Source: Vicinamibacterales bacterium (GTDB lineage: Bacteria > Acidobacteriota > Vicinamibacteria > Vicinamibacterales > UBA8438). From it: 44,925 nt of DNA. The stretch spans positions 1 to 44,925 of the forward strand of contig JAPYUM010000022.1 of the NCBI GenBank assembly GCA_029940535.1, in the 5' to 3' direction. The notes beneath the pieces are model-generated. The model saw only the letters and a program-made list of their open reading frames with translations, was not told where the DNA came from and searched no databases. The translations under genes were made by a program, and so were the position numbers. Shown here piece after piece: positions 9,543 to 18,036 of this stretch. How positions within the stretch are numbered: the first letter of the stretch is position 1; each line of letters starts with the position of its first letter.

Positions 9543-10789
9543 TCAACCACCGGGGGTCAGGCGGATGAGGCTGACCTCGTCACGTAGCAGCAGGTCGTCG
9601 CCGAGGAGCACGGGCACCGCCCAGGTCTCACTCTCGGCCACCTGATAGCTGTGTTCGATGTCGAACGTCGCACCATCTCGACGGGCCACCGTCAGCTCCG
9701 CACCGTTGGTCAGGAAGATGAGATGGTCTCGAGTCAGGAGCGCCGCCGCGTGCTCGCCCTCGCGCCCTTCACTGGACCAAGCGATGGCCCCGCTGGTCAC
9801 ATCGAGCGCCACGAACTGATCACGTCGTTTCGAGGACAGACCGTAGAACAATCCGTCGGCCAGGACCGGTGTGCTCATATTCAAGGTGACGTCGGGATTC
9901 ACCCAGGCTTCTGTCCAGCGCCAGCCGTCGGCGTCCTCGTGAACGCGATAGGCGTGCGTTCCCTGCCTATTCCCGGGCATGAGCAGCGCCGTGCCGGTCC
10001 AGACCGGGGTCACAATATTCTCGTGCCACTCGTCGGGGAACGGAATGGACCACAGCTCGGCACCGGTGCCCGCGTCGAGTCCGACGATCGACTGCTCCGT
10101 GGTCGTGACGAGGTGGCCGTCCCCCCGATCTCGATCAACGCCGGCGACGCGTAGCCGGGCCCCGGCCCCTCCCAGGTCCACCGGATGTCTCCGTCGACCG
10201 GGTCGAGGGCGACAACGCGGCCGCCGTGCACGTCGCTCCCGACCTGCAGCACGACCAGACCGTTGGCGAGGACGGGAGACGCGGCCGTACCGCAGAACAG
10301 TACCGACGAATCGAAGATGTCAGAGAAATCGTGCCGCCACAAGGCGGTCCCATCGTCGGCCGACCAGGCCGCGACAATACCGGACACGCCGACCGTGAAC
10401 AGTCGACCATCCGCGAACAGTGGGGTCGCGTTCGACCCCTTGGCCATGGTGACGGCATAGGGGTTCTTCTCGAAGGCAGCATCGTAGGACTGCCGCCAGA
10501 TGACGGACCCGTCGCCGAGGTCGACGGCCGTGACCACTTCCCGAGGGTCCTGTCGGCTGATCGTGAACGCGTGACCGTTCGCCATGATCGGCGACGCGTA
10601 GCCCTCTCCGATTTCAAGCGTCCACGACGGTTCGAATGACGTCGGCCACGCGGCCGGCGTCGCGCGCGGAGGCACCACGCCGTCTCGGGTCGGACCACGC
10701 CACCGCGGCCAGTCCTGGGCGGACACGCGGACAGGTGCCGTGGACGAGAGCAGGAAGGCGGCCACCAGCACAACAAGTCTGCGGTTCAT
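9543..10789 (-). CDS. Exported PQQ-like beta-propeller protein, frameshift in C6 run
   Basis: About 415 residues in two frames joined at 10121-10126, a run of six C (six G on the coding strand). Frame 1 (10789 to about 10125) has a signal peptide ending VSAQ and then DWPRWRGPTRDG; frame 2 continues DGHLVTTTEQSIVGLDAGTGAELW. Adding one G restores EIGGDGHLV, so the break is most likely a homopolymer error. Repeats of the type VVALDPVDGDIRW recur about seven times, giving an eight-bladed or similar propeller of the PQQ_2/BamB-like class. Without catalytic PQQ-binding signatures it could be a structural or inactive member. It resembles the paralogues at 28389 and 34795. SD GGAGA precedes the ATG. 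Confidence 0.8.
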
Positions 10790-10831
10790 GGCGTCTCCAG
10801 GGGTGTCGTCACGGCAACTTCAAGCATTGAA

Positions 10832-11572
10832 TCAGGGCGCGAGCGGCGCCAGCGGGATCACGCCGACCAGCGAGAAGGACCATCGGCTGGCGTCGTCGAG
10901 ATAACGCTGGCCTCCGATGACGTCGCCGGCCTTGGGGAGCCCGGTTGCGACATAGTCGAGCGACCCTTCCACCTCAAAATGGTGCAGCCAGTTGTCCTCG
11001 CTAAGCCGGCTGAACGGGAGAAACGCGGTGTCGAGCTCGAAATTGAGCTTGTGCGTGTAGACACTGGCCGCGTCCGGGGTCTCGCCGGGGCTAATCTTGT
11101 CGACGATGTCGAAATGGCTCTCGACCCAGCCGCCGGTTTGTTCCGGTTCGAGCAGTGACAGGTTGAGCTCGAGCTCGACCTCGATGCCGTTGTCCCGAAT
11201 GGCACGCTGGCCGTCCTCGACCGCGACCCCGGTGAACGGATTGACGTCGGTGTCACCGAACGGAACGAATATCGTTTCTACGGTGAACCCGACCCGCGGG
11301 ATCTCGGTCGGGATGCCGACCGCGAGAATCAACTCGAAGACCGATTCGCGCTCCTGCCGACCGGTGGCGACGACCTCGCTGCCCTCGAGTTGTTCGATTC
11401 TGGCGACCCCGAACAGATGCTCGATCGTGACAGTGGGCTCGATTTTCACGTCTGGCACGCACAGAAACGCGCAGCGCGGCTGGGCGGCGAGCGGCTCTGG
11501 ACACAGGACCGAACACGCCACGATGCCAACGACCGCCGCGAGCGGTCTCCTGGAGGATGAGCCCACCATCAT
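10832..11572 (-). CDS. Exported hypothetical protein
   Basis: A 246-residue protein I do not recognise. It has an N-terminal signal peptide (hydrophobic about 10-28, ending PLAAQ) and, just after it, a Cys pair CAFLCVPD. The body is rich in alternating hydrophobic residues and short strand-like segments (VTIEHLFGVARIEQ, VGFTVETIFVPFG, VEVELELNLSLL, FEVEGSLDYVATG), which suits a beta-barrel or beta-sandwich cell-envelope protein. The start lies only 29 nt from the start of the divergent octahaem gene, leaving little room for two separate promoters. Confidence 0.7.
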   Translation of the reverse strand: MMVGSSSRRPLAAVVGIVACSVLCPEPLAAQPRCAFLCVPDVKIEPTVTIEHLFGVARIEQLEGSEVVATGRQERESVFELILAVGIPTEIPRVGFTVETIFVPFGDTDVNPFTGVAVEDGQRAIRDNGIEVELELNLSLLEPEQTGGWVESHFDIVDKISPGETPDAASVYTHKLNFELDTAFLPFSRLSEDNWLHHFEVEGSLDYVATGLPKAGDVIGGQRYLDDASRWSFSLVGVIPLAPLAP

Positions 11573-11601
11573 CGAACAGACGCTATCATTCGTGAACGAC
11601 G

Positions 11602-12825
11602 ATGCACAGACGACTATCTCTGGCGGCGGCCGTTTTCACCCTGTTGCTGTCGACCGCGTGCCTGGGCCGACCGGAGTCCGACGGCGATCTGGCGGACGCC
11701 ACCTACACCGGGTCCGAATCGTGCCAGGGGTGTCACGCCGACATCCATGCGCGGTGGGAGAACACCTTGATGGCCAAGGTGCTGCAAGACCCCCGCGAGC
11801 AGCCCGACGCGATCCTGGGTGACTTCGGGGCGAATGATCCGCTGGTGACCTTTACCCCGGACGACGTGGTGTTCACCTACGGCAGCAAGTGGAAGCAGCG
11901 GTACTACACGCAGATCGGCGACGACTACTTCATCTTTCCTGCGCAGTGGGATGTGCAGAATCGCCAGTGGCGCCGGTACAACCCGCAACCGGGTCGCGAC
12001 TGGTGGGCCGACCATTATCCGGTGGACCAGATGCAGCGACCGACCGGCCCGCTATGCGACGGCTGCCACTCGGTGAACTACGACCTCGCCAGCAAGACCC
12101 CGACGGAATGGAATGTCGGGTGCGAGTCGTGCCACGGTCCCGGCAGCCTCCACAACATCGACCAGGCCGCGGCCAGCATCGTCAATCCGGCCCGGCTCGA
12201 CCCGGTGCGGGCGGACGACACCTGCATTCAGTGCCATTCACAAGGGCAGCCACTCGAGAATCCGATCAACGGGCAGTACTACGATTGGCCGGTCGGCTAC
12301 CGGCCGGGCGAACGGCTCAGTGAATACTGGGAACTCGACGGACCCGAGCTGGGCGAGGAGACATTCACACACTGGCCCGACGGCTCAGCCCACAAGAACC
12401 GGATGCAGGGCAACGACTACGTCCAGAGCCAGATGTCGGTGAAGGGCGTGACCTGCTACGGCTGCCACGACGTGCATGGCACCGAGCACAACGCCGACCT
12501 CATCGCCCCCGGCAACGAGGTCTGTCTCGAGTGCCACGGTCCCCAGCTACAGGCGGGACCACGCGGGTCGGTGGCGTATCACACGCAACACGATCCCGAC
12601 GGCGAGGGCGGCGTGTGCGTGGCCTGCCACATGCCTGAGATTGCGCGCACCGTCGGCAACATCAACGTCCGCAGTCATACGTTCAAGTTCATCTCACCCG
12701 CCGTGACGGATCGCTACGGCATTCCCAACCCGTGTACGACCTGTCACGACGACGAAACGACCGAGTGGGCGCTCGACGCCTTGGAGACGTGGCCCGACGT
12801 GTCGCCCTGGCGCGTCTCGCAGTAG
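11602..12825 (+). CDS. Octahaem cytochrome c, probable lipoprotein
   Basis: A 407-residue multihaem c-type cytochrome. Eight CxxCH motifs are visible in order: CQGCH, CDGCH, CESCH, CIQCH, CYGCH, CLECH, CVACH and CTTCH. The leader LLLSTAC with Cys20 suggests lipid attachment, though the -3 Ser is not the usual lipobox Leu. Haem spacing and the GSESCQGCHADIHARW start resemble multihaem cytochromes of the c554/NrfA-like and decahaem-type families seen in Acidobacteria, so it probably moves electrons in the periplasm. The terminal acceptor or donor is unknown; no nitrite-reductase catalytic Lys motif (CxxCK) is present. It is followed after 6 nt by a DUF2231 membrane protein, which suggests a two-gene electron-transfer unit. 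Confidence 0.92.
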   Translation: MHRRLSLAAAVFTLLLSTACLGRPESDGDLADATYTGSESCQGCHADIHARWENTLMAKVLQDPREQPDAILGDFGANDPLVTFTPDDVVFTYGSKWKQRYYTQIGDDYFIFPAQWDVQNRQWRRYNPQPGRDWWADHYPVDQMQRPTGPLCDGCHSVNYDLASKTPTEWNVGCESCHGPGSLHNIDQAAASIVNPARLDPVRADDTCIQCHSQGQPLENPINGQYYDWPVGYRPGERLSEYWELDGPELGEETFTHWPDGSAHKNRMQGNDYVQSQMSVKGVTCYGCHDVHGTEHNADLIAPGNEVCLECHGPQLQAGPRGSVAYHTQHDPDGEGGVCVACHMPEIARTVGNINVRSHTFKFISPAVTDRYGIPNPCTTCHDDETTEWALDALETWPDVSPWRVSQ

Positions 12826-12831
12826 CCGACC

Positions 12832-13305
12832 ATGATCGGGCTGGCCGACTGGGCTCCCAACCCACACGCGCTCATCGTGCACCTGCCGATCGGGCTGCTG
12901 GTCACGGCGGTCGTCGTCGACGTCCTCGCCGTCGTCCGGAAGGACCGAACCACGCTCCGGTTGGTCTCGACCGGACTCCACGTCAGTGGCACCGTGCTGC
13001 TCCTCGTCGCCTACCTCACCGGCCGCGACGCGGCGCCCGAGGTGTTTACCCCGGGATTGGCGCTGGCCGTGGTGACTCGGCACTGGGACCAGGCGCTGTG
13101 GTGTGTGTGGTATTTCGGGCTGGCCACGGCCGGCCGGGTGGGGCTTCAGCTACGGTACGGTCGGCTTGGACGAAGCACCGCCGCGGGCCTCGCGGTGGTT
13201 GGGGTTGGCGGGGTCCTGCTACTGGCCACGGCGGCCGAGCTAGGGGGACGGCTGGTGTACGAGTACGGCGTCGGGGTGGCGGCGCCGGTCGACGCCGGGC
13301 GGTGA
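12832..13305 (+). CDS. DUF2231 membrane protein
   Basis: A 157-residue protein of the DUF2231 family with four predicted membrane segments (about 17-37, 47-64, 80-100, 119-138). The family signature NPHALIVHLPIGLL is at residues 10-23 and the C-terminal YEYGVGV is conserved. Two His residues in the first segment could bind haem b; in the family this is a proposal, not established. It starts 6 nt after the octahaem cytochrome and on the same strand, so a membrane partner for that cytochrome is a reasonable inference. Confidence 0.88.
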   Translation: MIGLADWAPNPHALIVHLPIGLLVTAVVVDVLAVVRKDRTTLRLVSTGLHVSGTVLLLVAYLTGRDAAPEVFTPGLALAVVTRHWDQALWCVWYFGLATAGRVGLQLRYGRLGRSTAAGLAVVGVGGVLLLATAAELGGRLVYEYGVGVAAPVDAGR

Positions 13306-13330
13306 TGGAGCCACGTCGACGGGGGCGGGT

Positions 13331-13348
13331 CTGAAGTCCTGCGGCTAC
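13331..13348 (+). repeat. Short TGAAG element, copy 1
   Basis: CTGAAG-N4-GCGGCTAC at 13331-13348, just inside the 3' end of the metzincin gene region. It matches copy 2 at 14073-14090 in 15 of 18 positions and in the same orientation. Confidence 0.5.
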
Positions 13349-13992
13349 GGGCGGGCGTGAATGGTTCTGAGGCGTTCCAGGTCGATGTCGGTCAGGGGGA
13401 GCCACTCCAGGGTGTCGTCGGCGGCGGCGATGGACGAACAGGGGCCGCACATGAGCGTGAAGCTGGCCCGGTGGTGCGTGAGCCCCAACGTGTGGCCCAG
13501 TTCATGGGCGATGACGTTGCGCAGGACGCGCGTGTCTCCAGGCCGACGAGGCTCCGGGGCGCGGATCGTGACGAAGTAGTCAGGTGATCCGACCAGCGGC
13601 CACGCGAACGGCAGCAGCGGCTGGCGCGAAAGCAGAAGCACCACGTCTCCGCCGACGGCGCGCAGTTCGGGCGGTGGCTGCGGCCCGGACGCCCCTTTCG
13701 GAATCCGTCCGCCACGCTGCGCCACGAACCGGGCGAACGTCTCGATGGCTCGCACGCCCGGGGCGGCGACCACGACCGACTTTTCACGCAGTCTGATATC
13801 GACTCCGACCTCAGTCAGCGTCCGGTTCCAGAACTCGAGCGCGGCGCGGGTCAGTTCTACGCGCGGGTCGTCTGCACTGGGCGCCAAGATGATCACGTCT
13901 CGGGTGACCCCGGTCTGCCCCGCAGCGGGGACCGCGACTAGCACGGTCACAGTGGCGGCGAGGCCGCGCAGGAACCGGGTCGTGAAAGTCAT
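13345..13992 (-). CDS. Exported metzincin metalloprotease (matrixin-like)
   Basis: A 215-residue exported zinc protease (start at 13992 chosen so that a normal signal peptide ending AAGQ begins the protein; the open frame extends to 14031). The zinc site HELGHTLGLTHH follows the metzincin consensus HExxHxxGxxH, and the Met-turn appears as TLMCGPC downstream. It has no pro-domain cysteine switch that I can see and no extra C-terminal domain, so it is a small M10/M12-like enzyme. Two Cys flank the Met-turn. It would cleave extracellular or envelope peptides. Confidence 0.85.
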   Translation of the reverse strand: MTFTTRFLRGLAATVTVLVAVPAAGQTGVTRDVIILAPSADDPRVELTRAALEFWNRTLTEVGVDIRLREKSVVVAAPGVRAIETFARFVAQRGGRIPKGASGPQPPPELRAVGGDVVLLLSRQPLLPFAWPLVGSPDYFVTIRAPEPRRPGDTRVLRNVIAHELGHTLGLTHHRASFTLMCGPCSSIAAADDTLEWLPLTDIDLERLRTIHARP

Positions 13993-14072
13993 GGATTGTC
14001 GGTGGTCGCCCCGGAGCCCGCGCGTCTCCACGCGCCACCCGCGGCGGTGGGGCTCACAGCCGTCCGGCGGGG

Positions 14073-14090
14073 CTGAAGCGCGGCGGCTAC
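14073..14090 (+). repeat. Short TGAAG element, copy 2
   Basis: CTGAAG-N4-GCGGCTAC at 14073-14090, downstream of the DUF5916 gene and upstream of the metzincin gene. Together with copy 1 it brackets the metzincin gene. Confidence 0.5.
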
Positions 14091-14102
14091 GTTGGACTGA
14101 AC

Positions 14103-16451
14103 TCAGATTCTGAACAAGTATCGCAGCTTTGTGAAGACCGCCCGGTTCGTGCGGCGCAGATCGCTGGTGAAGAAGAGCCGCTCGTCGAACCCGTCACCAT
14201 CGGGATCCCCTTCGATCCGGTCTTCCTGCCGATAGTGGTCGTCGTAGCCTAGGAAGAACACGGTTCCGGCGTTGATGCGATAGGTGAAGAGGAGATTGAA
14301 GTCGAGGTCCTTGTCGAACGTGTTGTACTCAGTGATGTTGCGCATCAACAACCGGTCGGTGAACGTCAGGATGCTCTGGGCTCGGTAGATCTTCACGTCG
14401 AACACCTGGAGATCGCCATTGCTCGGGTCCGTCAGTCGACTGGTATTCACGCCTATCTGCGAACTCAGTCGCGCCAGTGGTCGGATCGTCACATTCAGAC
14501 GCGCGCTTCGTCCGTCGCCCAGAAACGGATTATCGGCGTCGAAGAAGATCTGGTCGCCCTGAGAGTAGTTGGCACGGATGGACAGGGCCCGGCTCGTGTT
14601 GACGCCGCCGTTGACTGAGTACTCTGTCTTGTGGAAGTCGACCCCTCCGAACCGCTCCAGGTCGCGACGCAGGTTGGCGCTGAACGACAGATTCCGCGCG
14701 AAGTTGAAGCTGAGGCCGAGACGCCGGTCCTCGTCCTGGAGCAGGCCGTCGAAATCGTAGTTCCGGCTGTAGCTGAGTCGCGGTCCCCAATTGATGATCC
14801 AGCTTTCTGGCCACCAGCGATACCCGATGTTGCCGATGGCCTGGCGCTGATCCCTGCGACGGACGAACCCGACGTCAGTGCGGAAATCGGGCGTGATCTC
14901 GAAGGCGGCGGCGAAGAAGCTCAGGTTCCGCCCGGTATTGCTGATGCTGGCATCGTAGACATGGCCGGAGCGTTCCACGCCCTCCAGGTCGCGGTGCTGG
15001 GACCCGATCATGCGGAAGTTGGTTGACAACGATCGTGAGAGCCGGAAGCTGCCGTCGATGCCGCCCAGCTTGCTGCTCGCGTCGAGAAACTCGCGGTCGG
15101 TAAAGACCGCGCCGATGTGCGACTCGGAATAGACGTCGTACTTGACCCGCCCGATGAAGTTCTGCGCCGTCTCCCCGAACAGGGGGTCCGAAATGTCGTC
15201 GAGGTTGCCAGGCGCTTCGTCCTCGGCGGTCAGCACGCCGACCGAGAAACGACCGGCCTTCCCGGTCAGCTTCGCGCCCCAGGTCGGGTCGACGATCGTG
15301 CGCGTGTGCACGAAGGTCACTGGCCCCGGAAAGTCGAAGATTTCTGCCCCCTCGACGAAGAACGGTCGCAACTCGCTGAAGAAGAGTGGGAACCGCTGAT
15401 TGACCTCGATCTGGGGTCGGTCAGATTCGATCTGCGAGAAATCAGGATTGAACGTCACGTCCACGGTCAGATTGGAGGTCAACCCGTACTTGATGTTCAG
15501 GCCGGCCTGCGGGTCGGTGTCTTGACTGACGAACCCGCCGGTCGACGTATCCAGCGAGCCGAACTTGATGGCGGTGAACGTGGGCAGGAACTCCAAGTTA
15601 CGGCTGGTGGAGAAGTCCGTCATCCCCTCCATCAACCCCATCTGGCGGTGGAACCCCGCCACATCACGAGACATCGGCGCCCACACCGCGTTTTCCTCGT
15701 TCTTCCCTTTGATCTCCCGAATGATCTGGAGCCCCCACCGGTGTCGTTCACCCGCGGCACGCTGCGGGTACCGGAGGCTCTTCAACGGGATCGCCATTTC
15801 GGCCGTGAAGCCGTCCGCGACGATTTCAGTGGCACTGTAGAAGAGCGCGTCCCACGACCGGTCCGGGACCGGGATCGGTCCGCCCCTGCGGTTACCGCTC
15901 GCATTCACGATCCCGTCGCCCTGGACGTTGAACGCGTTCAGGTCGAAATCGTAGGCACGCTGCTGCGCGAGGAACGTGTCGAGGTAGACGGTGATCAGAT
16001 CGTCCTGAAACGACGTGTCGCGGTCGACGCGGTTGGCGCGCATCACGCCGGGATCTGCGTAGTGCAGGTAGAACCCAAAGTAGACGTGCTCGCTGTCGTA
16101 GGTGATGTAGACCTCGGTCGCTTCGGTCGCTTGGGCCCCTTCAAGCGGCGCCTGTTGGGTGAATTCGGTCAGGGTCGCGGCGCTTTGCCACGCGAGGTCA
16201 TCGAGACGACCGTCGATGTCCGGCGCCGCCTCGGTCCGCGTCGGTCGCACGGTCGGGCGTCCGGCGATTAGCCCCAGCCCGTCGGTGGTCTGCCCGGCCG
16301 TAAGGGTCTGGCTCGCCGCGGGGTCAACGGCGAGGGCGGCGGAGCCGAGAGACTGGGCCGAGGCGACGGACCCGACTAGACCGGTGAGCATCCCCAGTGC
16401 CAGCCGAAACGAGACGTGTCGAGAAAACGTGGAGGGCTGATTCAACGTCAT
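14103..16451 (-). CDS. DUF5916 outer-membrane protein with CBM9-like N-terminus
   Basis: A 782-residue exported protein. After a signal peptide (ending VASAQ) comes a CBM9-like beta-sandwich (about 70-240; APDIDGRLDDLAWQ, ITYDSEHVYFGFYL), then a conserved PFF/FSELRPFFVEGAEIF block that is the DUF5916 hallmark, and a long strand-rich C-terminal half ending YLFRI, consistent with an outer-membrane beta-barrel. The start at 16451 was chosen over the open frame to 16679 because it gives a clean signal peptide. Function of DUF5916 is unknown; a substrate-binding or transport role in the outer membrane is often inferred. A paralogue lies at 32246. Confidence 0.88.
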   Translation of the reverse strand: MTLNQPSTFSRHVSFRLALGMLTGLVGSVASAQSLGSAALAVDPAASQTLTAGQTTDGLGLIAGRPTVRPTRTEAAPDIDGRLDDLAWQSAATLTEFTQQAPLEGAQATEATEVYITYDSEHVYFGFYLHYADPGVMRANRVDRDTSFQDDLITVYLDTFLAQQRAYDFDLNAFNVQGDGIVNASGNRRGGPIPVPDRSWDALFYSATEIVADGFTAEMAIPLKSLRYPQRAAGERHRWGLQIIREIKGKNEENAVWAPMSRDVAGFHRQMGLMEGMTDFSTSRNLEFLPTFTAIKFGSLDTSTGGFVSQDTDPQAGLNIKYGLTSNLTVDVTFNPDFSQIESDRPQIEVNQRFPLFFSELRPFFVEGAEIFDFPGPVTFVHTRTIVDPTWGAKLTGKAGRFSVGVLTAEDEAPGNLDDISDPLFGETAQNFIGRVKYDVYSESHIGAVFTDREFLDASSKLGGIDGSFRLSRSLSTNFRMIGSQHRDLEGVERSGHVYDASISNTGRNLSFFAAAFEITPDFRTDVGFVRRRDQRQAIGNIGYRWWPESWIINWGPRLSYSRNYDFDGLLQDEDRRLGLSFNFARNLSFSANLRRDLERFGGVDFHKTEYSVNGGVNTSRALSIRANYSQGDQIFFDADNPFLGDGRSARLNVTIRPLARLSSQIGVNTSRLTDPSNGDLQVFDVKIYRAQSILTFTDRLLMRNITEYNTFDKDLDFNLLFTYRINAGTVFFLGYDDHYRQEDRIEGDPDGDGFDERLFFTSDLRRTNRAVFTKLRYLFRI

Positions 16452-16485
16452 GGGTGATCGAGACAAATCCGCCGGTACAAGAAAC

Positions 16486-16533
16486 GGGGACGGAAGCCGA
16501 TGTCCCGTCCCCAGTGCTGTGTCCCTTGACACA
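16486..16533. repeat. Two tandem inverted repeats between DUF5916 and small protein genes
   Basis: GGGGACGG (16486-16493) and CCGTCCCC (16505-16512) form a perfect 8-bp stem with an 11-nt loop; directly after it TGTGTC (16518-16523) and GACACA (16528-16533) form a 6-bp stem with a 4-nt loop. They lie in the 5' leader of the DUF5916 gene and 3' of the small exported protein gene. Confidence 0.5.
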
Positions 16534-16551
16534 CCGGCAGAACGCTGAATG

Positions 16552-16791
16552 CTACCAGAAATGCACACCGAGACGATCCTCGACCTTGAGCGGCACGGTG
16601 TTCGGCACCTCCAGCGTGAGATCGAGCCGACCATTCGTGTCGTCGGTGTGCACCTCGACCACGATGTCGGTCCCGACACGTTCGACCGTCACGGTGACCC
16701 GCTCAAGGTCTTCCTGGGTTGGCGCGCACGCCGTCCCCGACGAGCCGGCCACGCCAAATACGACCGCCACCGCTGCGGGCATCCACTTCAT
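16552..16791 (-). CDS. Small exported protein, unknown
   Basis: A 79-residue protein with an N-terminal hydrophobic leader followed by a Cys (SSGTAC), which could be a lipobox-like site. The mature part is short, acidic and strand-rich (RVTVTVERVGTDIVVEVHTDD, then TLEVPNTVPLK). The open frame extends upstream to 16980, but a strong AGGAGG Shine-Dalgarno site ending 6 nt before 16791 fixes the start there. No family recognised. It follows lepB on the same strand after about 155 nt containing GC-rich hairpins, so it is probably transcribed independently. Confidence 0.7.
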   Translation of the reverse strand: MKWMPAAVAVVFGVAGSSGTACAPTQEDLERVTVTVERVGTDIVVEVHTDDTNGRLDLTLEVPNTVPLKVEDRLGVHFW

Positions 16792-16865
16792 GGTGTTCCT
16801 CCTGCCCCCTTGATACGGGCGCAGAGCACCGGTTGTTCGGATGTCTTGTCGCCGCGCACGGGAGT

Positions 16866-16938
16866 CTCCGGACGCGGGGCCGGAGTGGGGCTTTGGGGCC
16901 CCCGCGAGGGTCCGCGTGGGGTTCGGGGCGCAGCCCCG
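16866..16938 (-). terminator. GC-rich hairpins downstream of lepB
   Basis: CTCCGG/CCGGAG (16866-16885) and CGGGGC/GCCCCG (16924-16938) are perfect 6-bp inverted repeats in the gap after lepB; a GGGGCCCC palindrome lies between them. They are placed as a terminator for lepB would be, but no T-run follows. Confidence 0.35.
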
Positions 16939-16946
16939 TCTAAGTA

Positions 16947-17573
16947 CTAAAAGAGGCGCGTCTGGTTGAGGGGCCACCATCGAAGCTGCACGCGTCCAAT
17001 GATGTACTTTTCGGGGACCTGCCCCCAGTTGCGGCTGTCGGAGCTCTGGTTCCGATGGTCACCCATCACGAAGTAGTACGAGTCCCGCACGACCTCGGGA
17101 CCGAAGTTTTCGTGACTCCGGTAGACCGCGGGAACGAACGCATCCGGCTGGAGCGCTTCGTTGACATAGAGGCGGCCATCTTCGATCCGGACGGTGTCGC
17201 GCTCGTCCGCAACGATCCGTTTCACGTAGGTCGTCTCTGGATCACGAGGATAGCGCAGCATGACGATGTCGCCGGGTTGGGGCTTGCCAAAGAATCTGTA
17301 GGCCGCCTTGTTGACGATGAGCTTGTCCTGGTGCTGCAGGGTCGGCTCCATGCTCCGCCCCTCGACCCGAGCGACCTGAAATCCAAAAGTAATGATGAGG
17401 GTCGTGTACACGGCGACCCACGAGAAGGTCGTAGCCGCACCGAGCAGTTCATGCCTCACCCGCCGCAACAGGTGCGCACGCTGGCCGCTGTGGTCGTCAG
17501 ACAGCCCAGGCGGACGTTCATCCCCTCGGCGTTCCTCGTCAGTCGCGGGTGTTTCTGGTTCGACCATGGTCAT
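16947..17573 (-). CDS. lepB: Signal peptidase I
   Basis: A 208-residue type I signal peptidase (S26), which removes signal peptides from exported proteins at the outer face of the inner membrane. One membrane segment is visible (about 46-66, TTFSWVAVYTTLIITFGF). The catalytic serine is Ser74 in GRSMEPTL and the general-base lysine is Lys118 in YVKRIVA; the box E block MGDHRNQSSDSR is near residue 172. The N-terminal 40 residues are a charged cytoplasmic extension. Single-TM architecture fits the non-enteric, compact LepB type. Essential in most bacteria, and consistent with the very high number of exported proteins in this window. Confidence 0.95.
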   Translation of the reverse strand: MTMVEPETPATDEERRGDERPPGLSDDHSGQRAHLLRRVRHELLGAATTFSWVAVYTTLIITFGFQVARVEGRSMEPTLQHQDKLIVNKAAYRFFGKPQPGDIVMLRYPRDPETTYVKRIVADERDTVRIEDGRLYVNEALQPDAFVPAVYRSHENFGPEVVRDSYYFVMGDHRNQSSDSRNWGQVPEKYIIGRVQLRWWPLNQTRLF

Positions 17574-17650
17574 GTCTCGACTCTAACTCACCTGCCCCTC
17601 AGATGAGACCTCAATCCGATCGGCGTCGGCGCCCGTAGTAGTGGGCAGTT

Positions 17651-17687
17651 CGAGTTTTTCGACTCGTTGCGTGGCCCGGGTGGCCAC
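17651..17687. repeat. Two short hairpins before DUF4331 fragment
   Basis: CGAGT (17651-17655) with ACTCG (17662-17666), and GTGGCC (17671-17676) with GGCCAC (17682-17687), are perfect short inverted repeats in the divergent gap between lepB and the DUF4331 remnant. Confidence 0.35.
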
Positions 17688-17722
17688 AAGAAAGCGGCGT
17701 CCGCACCGCCGGGAGATGTCGC

Positions 17723-18036
17723 ATGCGCAGATCACGACTCGTCACGTTTGTCATCGTTCTGGCCGGGCTCTGGGTGCTGGGACCTCAGGCGTCCAGCCAT
17801 CGGGAGGCCCCCCTGATCGCCAGCGACCCGCTGGCGGACAACACGGACGTGTATGCGTTCGTGGATCCGAACGAACCTGGACTGGTCACGTTTATCGCCA
17901 ACTTCATTCCGCTGGAGTTCCCCAGCTCCGGCCCGAACTTTCACCGGTTCGACGACAACGTGCTGTATGAGGTGATGGTCGACAACAACGGCGACGCGGT
18001 CGAGGACATCACGTTTCAGTTCAACTTCCAGACCAC
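17723..18036 (+). pseudogene. DUF4331 family protein, N-terminal remnant
   Basis: The first about 105 residues of a DUF4331 protein (PF14224; normally several hundred residues): signal peptide, then SSHREAPLIASDPLADNTDVYAFVDPN, FIPLEFPSSGPNFHRF and the NNGDAVEDITFQFNF block, all typical of the family's start. After about 18036 family similarity stops at once and an unrelated coding segment begins in another frame. GGGAGAT precedes the ATG. The remnant retains promoter and SD, so it may still be translated. Confidence 0.75.
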
